A stretch of DNA of 64,000 bases, from contig JAVXUO010001186.1 of assembly GCA_033065855.1 (NCBI GenBank), positions 1 through 64,000 on the forward strand, read 5' to 3'. Shown here in pieces: positions 57,287 to 64,000 of the stretch (position 1 is its first letter; every line of letters begins with the position of its first letter). Origin of the DNA: Escallonia rubra (taxonomy: Eukaryota; Streptophyta; Magnoliopsida; Escalloniales; Escalloniaceae). Made by a program: the position numbers and the translations under genes. The notes below the pieces were generated by a model. The model was not told the origin of the DNA. It worked only from the letters and a program-made list of their open reading frames with translations, and searched no databases.

Positions 57287-58114
57287 ATGAGTGTAGCCCT
57301 CGCTCCAAGTTTACACAATAATCTTCACCAAATTGCGTAAACTTCCGAAAATCTCAAAACTTAAATAGTTTAATCAACCATCTTATGTTAAAGTCTTCAT
57401 AAGCACAATCCTGATCTGATTTAATCCATCCTTATAATCAAAATGGGTTTAAAATCACCTACCAATTATGCGTAGAAAATTACAATCCACCAAAAATCTT
57501 CTTTTTTTCTTCTGTAAGCCAGAACTGAAACTATCGATAAAATAGAAGTAACCAACCGTTAGATATCTATGTTTGGTAAATAACCAAAAGACCCCTAAAA
57601 ATTTATCACTTATTAAAAAATACCCAAAAAATAGCTAAAAACTTATGAAGGTAACCCTAAACATAATAATAATTTAAATAAATATAATTTTTCTTACAAT
57701 TAAAATCAAAGAAAGGGATTCATTTCTGCCTACTGCTCAGCAGAGCCAAAGGTTTTATAATCTAATTACTTCTCCTGCGTGACTAACTATTTTGCGACAA
57801 GGACCGATTAAAATGGTCCTATATCTCCCTTAAAAAGTGATATTCTTAACTGTGAAGAGCCATGATGATTAGATATGTATATTAGCAATCTCAGAACAGA
57901 TCGATCTTCATGCTCATAATCTGAGTTCAACATTTAACTTTTGCTTATAAAACTGATATACACTCGCTTTTGTTCTTGGAGTTTTGATCCTAGATGGGAG
58001 GAGGATTACGATCAGGATGGATTTTACTAAACAAGATCATGTAGACTAGGGTTCATATCGACAACTCGAGTATTAAAGCAATTTGACAGCCCGAGCTGAG
58101 ATTGGTTACCAGAA
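57287..58114. other. No gene recognised
   Basis: AT-rich DNA between the CACTA terminus and the LINE poly(A) tail. No open frame or repeat of note. Confidence 0.5.
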
Positions 58115-58344
58115 CTTTTTTTTTTTTGTTAAGAGGTCCCAAGTATTATTTCAATCAAAATCATATGTCCATGATATGAAAATGTTTCACCTCTATACTC
58201 CTCATTCCAATCTACTTCCCCAGTTATCTACTACTAAACAAGCAAGTATACATTAATTACAGAAGAATTTGTCTATCAATTTCCCAAGCCTCACATAATG
58301 CAACTAGCAGGGGCTTTCCTCCAGCTGTACACTCTATGCTTGAC

Positions 58345-58830
58345 TCATTGTTGAATCACAGCCAGACAACCTTGAACTGAAGCTGCTTGTTTCTTGAATA
58401 CCCAATTGTTTCTCTCTTGCCAAAGTCCATAAACAGCTAGGGCCATTATCAGTTTACACAGTCTAGCCTTGAAACTTTTCCCCCTCAAACGACAGTAAGC
58501 ATACTGCAATGCTTGGTGCCATGATACAAAACTGACCTTTACTTGCAGTTTCCTCAAAATCAACTCCCATAATTCTTGTGAATAAGGGCATTGTACTAAT
58601 AAATGATTCATGGTTTCAGGTTGAGCATGGCAAAGCTCACAAGTCTCCTCCTGTATCATATTCCAAGCCTTCAATTTATCTTTAGTTCTTAGCCCATGAT
58701 GACATACCATCCATAGCAGCATTGAGCACCTAGGAATGTGACCAGGGAACCACACAAGTTTCCACCAGGGAACGACATCACCTTTTGCTCTAATTCCTTC
58801 ATATGCAGACTTTACAGTGAACTTCCCCAC
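58345..58830 (-). pseudogene. LINE zf-RVT (zinc-binding in reverse transcriptase) domain
   Basis: The frame reads KFTVKSAYEGIRAKGDVVPW, WWKLVWFPGHIPRCSMLLWM and the zinc-ligand region CELCHAQPETMNHLLVQCPY, ending RNNWVFKKQ. This is the C-terminal zf-RVT domain of plant LINE ORF2. It is separated from the RT frame by a frame change at about 58830. Confidence 0.9.
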
Positions 58831-59004
58831 TACTGTTTAATGTCCAGATAATTTCATCTTGGTTTAGGACATTTGGTTTTGGAAAGCTTTCAAGTATAGA
58901 ATTCAGATCAGTAAGAGCCTGTGATCTGAGTGTAGGTAATTTACAGGCTCCATTGTATATAATTTCATGGACCTTTGCTTCCATTTTCAATCCAGCATCA
59001 TACA

Positions 59005-60290
59005 TTATCCTCTGACCATATACTTCATCACCACACCAATGGGAAGCCACCTGTCCAACCATAACCATGTTGATTCCCCATTGCCTACTTTATATCTTAC
59101 AAATTGCTTGAAGAGATCCCTGAGCTTGACAATTTTACACCAAGACCATGATAATACTGTTGGGGCCTTAAAGGTCCATAAGTGTCTACCTTTGATAATA
59201 AAGATATGACACCATTTAACCCATAAGGTATCCTTCTTATGTGCCAAGTCCCATAAATGTTTACAAATAGCAGCTTTGTTCCACTGATCTAGTCTTTTGA
59301 GTCCTAGAACTCCTTCTTTCTTTGGTAAACAAACACTACTCCAGGCCACTTTAGCTCCAGTACACCTCACATCATCACCATGCCATATAAATGCCCTTAT
59401 TTTACTCTCGATCTGCTTGATAATCTTCTTTGGTAGTATAAAAATACTACACCAATAGATTTGCATGCTCAATAATACAGACACTGCAAGTTGCACTCTT
59501 CCAGCATATGAAAGATACTTAGTCGCCCATGAAGATATTCTCTTTGTTATCTTCTCTACTAGAACCCTGCAGTCATTATATTGCAGCTTGGTTGATATTA
59601 AGGGCACACCAAGGTATGTAACAGGAAGTTGACCAACTGAAATGCCAATAGTTTCAACCAATTGAGCAGCTACCTGCTGATTAACTCCTACTATGAATAC
59701 AGAACTTCTGTCAAGGTTAGGTGCCAATCCTGATAACTGCTCAAATTCCATTAGACCTTGCCTGATTACCATCATAGTTTCCACTCTTGCTTGTGCCAAT
59801 AGAAACAAGTCATCTGCAAAACATACATGACTGATTATCAACTCCTGACACTTTGGATGAAAGTAGCAGTCTTCATGTTGTGCATACTCATCCAACAAAC
59901 ATGAGAAAACTTCCATAACTAGAAGGAAAAGATAAGGGGATATGGGGTCCCCTTGTCCAAGACCTCTAGCACTAGCAAAAAAATCCTTCCATGCATCCAT
60001 TCAAATTGACTGAAAATTTTGTTGTAGTAATACATTTCATGCACCATCTTATGAACTGAGATGTGAACATAATACTTTCCATAACTGCTTGAAGAAAGTC
60101 CCATCCAACTGTGTCATAGGCCTTTTGCAAATCTACTTTCCTCACACATTTAGGTGAGCCCCCAGCTTTATGATAATTTTTTACTAACTCTTGCATTAAC
60201 AAGATATTATCTGCTATGCTTCTATTAGTAACAAAAGCTGACTACCTTTGTGAAATAACCTTAATTTCATAAACCTTACCAAAGAAGAGG
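59005..60290 (-). pseudogene. LINE reverse transcriptase domain
   Basis: Readable blocks are SAFVTNRSIADNILLMQELV (preceded by a TAG), RKVDLQKAYDTVGWDFLQAV, then after a frame change in a T-run at about 59979-59985 GLGQGDPISPYLFLLVMEVF, the catalytic VCFADDLFLLAQA, LPVTYLGVPLISTKLQYNDC and SYAGRVQLAVSVLLSM. The 331-codon frame 60000-59005 is open. The FADD motif is intact. Only one frameshift and one stop are visible, so this copy is younger than the LINE at 48790. Confidence 0.9.
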
Positions 60291-60299
60291 CGGTGAATA

Positions 60300-61476
60300 T
60301 AATTCCATGAACCTTACCAAAGAAAAGGTGCTGACAGATAAATATCAACTTGCAAGTCTTAACAATATATCATGGATAAATTTTGTGGTCATCAACCGTA
60401 CAAATTCTCCAATAAACAGAGCCACGTTGTTGTGCCTTTCATGTAAGCAATCTAGGAAGATGGCTTACAATACTACCTTAACTCTTCTTTCTTCTGATAA
60501 CACTTGTTTTACCCCCATAAGATGAATCTGCCTTCGACTTCTTTAAGCTTGTACAGCAGTGGCCAATCCCCTACTGCCAATTGAATACTTGTGCACAACC
60601 CATAGTTAAAACGTTCACTGTTGACGGATTTTGGCCTGACAATTGTACAACTACTCTGGAAAACCTTTCAAAATGTTTGAGGTAGCGATAATTTGCTTTA
60701 CCTTGTCAGCGACACTGGTTTATTAGAATACAAATCCTTTTGAGTTAGAATTCTTAATTCTTAATTTTTTTGCAGGATCCTGCCTATGTTTGAAATTTTT
60801 TACTGTTAGTTGGCTCGATCTCAAGAATTGGCAAAAGTCAAGGATTTTGCTCGAATGGAAAAAGCATGGGACTTGTTCGGAAAATCTGTACCCTTAACAG
60901 GCGTACCTCAACCTAGCAATGCAACTGCACGATATTAAGCAATATTAAGCCTGGTGCCAGTGGTAATCAACTCTTGTGCCGGTTGAACAACTCTTTCGTG
61001 GCTTTCACTGGCAAAGTCCGATCCCTGATTTTAAATGTTAGCTGAACCGAACCATAACTACTCCCAGAAGAAACCTATTTAAAGAGGTGCTCTTTTGTTA
61101 CAATCCGTCCGGCACTGCTATCCACTGCCCCATCTTCAAGCGCTCCAACTCCTACAATACACGTTGGAATGCAGTTCTGGTATTCCGCGGCTGATTATCT
61201 AATCTATACTTCTTTTTGGTACAAAAAAGTGTGATTAAATTTTTTACACTTCCGAGCCGGGTAGGACTACATGAACGACAAATCTCTCCCTACCAAGTTT
61301 TAACGCTGTTGCATTCTCAGGCTCGAAACCGAGACCTCTATTCTATACTTTTGTCCTCCTCCTAATGCACACCTATACGATAGTATTATAATAATGCTGT
61401 CTTGGTCAGTCATCCCCCATTTATAACTTGGCAATCATAAAACTATCTCTAGTTTTTTGTACCTCAGTGTTACTCT

Positions 61477-61480
<4 letters not shown>
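60300..61480. other. No gene recognised
   Basis: Mixed, mostly AT-rich DNA with short open frames. No recognisable domain or repeat. Confidence 0.5.

Positions 61481-61552
<72 letters not shown>
61480..61552. repeat. (CT)n-(CA)n microsatellite
   Basis: A CTCTCC/CT run is followed directly by (CA) repeats. The reading frame across it (61428-61637) is a by-product. Confidence 0.95.
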
Positions 61553-61557
<5 letters not shown>

Positions 61558-62250
61558 CAGCCCCCATCTATGCGGTTAAGCGTCACAGTAATTTTAGGAG
61601 GGGTTCAATTAACACTGGTGGTCCAAATCACATTTAAAGGTTCCTGAACTAGCTTCAAGTAAGTTGGATTTAATCATCATTAATTAATTTGGCTACTCAT
61701 TCCCACTTGAGCAATGCAAGTCTATATCAATCATGATAAACACAGCGATTGGCTCATGACGTTATTAACCACATGTATAAGGGAATGAAATATATGACTG
61801 ACAAGGAGTCGGAAACCTTATAACACGACAAGAAAAGTGACTTAAAAAGACGCCTTGTCCACACGCCTTGTATATCCATACGTAATATGTGAAACAAGCA
61901 TACATTTGCTGATCTTGATCTTCATTTTGAGTTCCACGTAATAAATCTTTGAGGCTCATAAAGGCAATCTTGTTATTCTCTTAGATCTAGCAGATTACTA
62001 TTTAGATTGACATACAAAATAGTATGAGGACTATTGACAATGTTGATTTCAGAACAAATTAAAGTTGCTTTTTGAAACAAATAATAAATGTGCTAAAAAA
62101 ATAAGAAGTAATGTACTAGGAAAAATAATTCAAAAATGATTTAACAACAAAGAAGAAATGTACTAGAAAAAAAGAAGAAGGAAAAAGAAGTAAATATGCC
62201 TAAACAGTTAGCGCTAACAAGCAAAATGAAGCAATAAAAAAGTCTTTTTA
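61553..62250. other. No gene recognised
   Basis: AT-rich DNA with an A/G-rich patch (62090-62200). Nothing diagnostic. Confidence 0.5.
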
Positions 62251-62261
62251 ATTAATTGAAT

Positions 62262-62406
62262 TTACCCCCGGGTATTACCCGGTCCGTTCGGGTAGGGTAT
62301 GGGTATCGAAAGAAGCTACCTGAAAAAATCTGGGTCTTCTTTTACCCGGACCCGGCCGGGTATAATCCGTATCCGACGGGACGAGTATACTAGTTTGCCA
62401 GGTCTA
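62262..62406. repeat. GGGTA/ACCCG-rich repeat, possible hAT-like terminus
   Basis: Multiple copies of ACCCGG, GGGTAT and their complements end, on the minus strand, with TAGACCTGGCAAAC. Such GGGTAC-type subterminal repeats occur in some plant hAT-like non-autonomous elements. No partner end or TSD was found. Confidence 0.4.
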
Positions 62407-63610
62407 GTGATCTTTTACAGCAATTGTAAGCAATACTTTGGAGGAGTATTTCAGGGAGACAATGGTGTCTGAAAAAGGGTAAAAAAACGAAGTGGGGAAA
62501 ATGGGATGACTATTGGATGGAAGCCGTAGAGGTATTAGAAACCACCATGATGTGTTTATGTGGTGAGACTTAATGTAAGTGAAATGCAAGTCTAACTGAA
62601 ATAAAAAAAATTGTACAAAATTATATAAATTTGACAATAAGAGCCCCATCCGACATAATATTTGAAGACATTTAGACATAATATTTGAAGACATTTAGAG
62701 ACATTAATATGTTAAGTACATTACATCAAATCCTTTTTAAGTACATTACACCATGAGGTCTTTATTGTGATTGTTGTAAACAAAAAGTACGTGGCTAACT
62801 TTTTGTTTACCTGTAGGTGTATAAACAATAATATTTTTTGGAGATATAACATTTTAAAATTAAGGTGTAATAGATTAGTTTATTTATTTGGTAGAGTTTT
62901 AGAATATTAAGATTTAAATTTACTTATATATAGATTGATTAATATAGAAATAATGACCCAGCAAAGATATTATTGTAGACCTTTAGCGATACTGTTATGT
63001 TTACTGTATGATTTTTCATAAGCTTATTACACATTGAGAACAAAACGTGGGGAAGTAACACGCTAAAACATTAGCGTCGTCCTTAAGTGCCTTTCTCGTT
63101 TTGCTTCTACTATTTTTATTATTATTATTGTTATTATCATATAGATGTAGACAGCCCCTGACACATGCCTTGAGATAAACAATTATTTTGGATGTGACAC
63201 CTAAATTACAAATTTGTCTCACCCGAATAATCTTTACTAGGATTAAAGGAAAGCACCCTTATGATAAAACATTTACTGAATTCCAGCTATTCACCTTCGT
63301 GATGTTCTAACCTCGAAGTAAACAAAATTAATCGATGTCATTATTAAAAATAATTTAATATTTAATAAAGAACCGTTCCACTTCCACCCCACAACCACTA
63401 ACACATCTTCTTTATCCTTATTATATCGAGTACTCTACCCAAATATCTAACTGTCAACAATTTTACTTCGTTTTCTACTACTCATATCCTCTCGGTTTCC
63501 AAATTAATGGTAAAATGTTTTTCATTTTATGTACCCTTTATTACATGTATGGATCACATGTTTCACCTTAGAAATAGATTAAGTTGGATACTTTAACCCA
63601 CACTAAATAC
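62407..63610. other. No gene recognised
   Basis: AT-rich; includes a 24-bp duplication (GACATAATATTTGAAGACAT at about 62652 and 62675) and an (ATT)n-like patch at 63112-63140. Confidence 0.55.
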
Positions 63611-63620
63611 TATATAAAAA

Positions 63621-63662
63621 CTCTCTCTCTCTCTCTCTCTCCCCCCCCCCCCCCCCCCCCCC
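63621..63662. repeat. (CT)n followed by a poly(C) run
   Basis: A CT dinucleotide run passes into a run of more than 20 C. Such a run is prone to length error in sequencing. Confidence 0.95.
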
Positions 63663-64000
63663 GCGTCTAGTAATAATTCTTCCCCCACCCCCATAGACCA
63701 ACACAACAAACCCACACACCTACATACACACACGCGTGAATATATAAACAGTTACGGAAATGCACATTCTCTTTTTGAATTAGAGAGAAAGGTTCCATAC
63801 ACTGTAAAACACCAGGTGTTAGTTGTTAAAAGTCGGGGAAGAGAGGTCATGGTTGAGATGGTTAGAGGTCATGGGGTGGGATGGTTATACTTTGTGGCCA
63901 AATATGTCCTGCCACCTATTTAGTTGTATCTAAAAAATAGAAAAAAATAACTTTCTGGCCAATTGTATGTAAATACCTATTTAGTTGTATTTTAGAAATA
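63663..64000. other. No gene recognised
   Basis: CA-rich then AT-rich; ACCTATTTAGTTGTAT occurs twice near the end (about 63916 and 63977). Confidence 0.5.

Larger units (their letters stand above)
58116..60290 (-). mobile_element. LINE (L1-type) retrotransposon, 5'-truncated, with poly(A) tail
   Basis: On the minus strand, ORF2 pieces run from about 60290 to 58345, then a 3' UTR ends in a 12-base A tract (T-run at 58116-58127). The 5' half (ORF1, endonuclease, RT start) is absent, as usual for LINE copies truncated during reverse transcription. No clear TSD was found; a repeat AACCTTACCAAAGAA at about 60268 and 60309 lies at the 5' border. Confidence 0.85.

Noticed and set aside
61428-61637. 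69-codon open frame across a microsatellite
   Set aside because: The Ser/Leu then Thr/His run is just the CT and CA repeats translated.
1-64000. tRNA and rRNA genes
   Set aside because: No convincing cloverleaf with A and B boxes or rRNA sequence was seen by eye; tRNAscan-SE or Rfam would be needed to exclude short ones.

Overview
This window is transposable-element-dominated nuclear DNA from a flowering plant, probably a dicot although the species cannot be read from it. No intact host gene was found. Almost everything recognisable is a transposon, a piece of one, or a host-gene fragment carried inside one. The plant assignment rests on CACTA (En/Spm) elements with TNP2-type transposases, a Sirevirus-like Ty1-copia element with an env-like ORF, plant L1-type LINEs with a zf-RVT domain, initiator-Met-tRNA primer sites, and captured fragments of plant gene families (CYP81-like P450, CER1/CER3-like wax enzyme, B3 domain).

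Layout. 1-5264: minus-strand Ty3-gypsy-like element with a 3.2 kb LTR but only about 0.43 kb between its LTRs; its second LTR runs off the left edge. 5265-6549: 3' part of a Sirevirus-like LTR. 6550-9186 and 26467-27355: a decayed copia pol, split by a 17.3 kb CACTA element (9187-26466, TSD agt). That outer element is split by a second CACTA (9980-21201, TSD tct) carrying an intact four-exon TNP2 transposase and a five-exon second gene with a 1-bp lesion. The outer element also carries a CER1/CER3-like exon, unidentified exon-like pieces and a 1.16 kb hAT-like insertion with an 8-bp TSD. The inner element carries a CYP81-like P450 exon. 27356-30094: copia LTR and featureless DNA.

30095-about 45735: a third CACTA, minus strand, truncated at its 5' side (TNP2 core lost, DUF4216 part and second gene kept). 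Its second gene is split by a complete 9.9 kb Sirevirus-like element (32604-42491, TSD cttcc). 45736-46525: an unexplained block ending in an orphan CACTA terminus of another family. 46526-46999: copia pol end plus short LTR. 48790-49903: LINE fragment cut by a degenerate CACTA (49904-about 54265) with a TNP2 pseudogene. About 54266-57286: a small CACTA derivative carrying a two-exon B3-domain fragment. 58116-60290: a 5'-truncated LINE with a poly(A) tail. 60300-64000: mostly non-coding, with microsatellites and a degenerate GGGTA/ACCCG-rich repeat.

The main interest is the nested insertion history, which target-site duplications resolve cleanly, and the repeated capture of host exons by related CACTA elements, twice at what looks like the same internal position. 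All family assignments are by eye; no database search was run.
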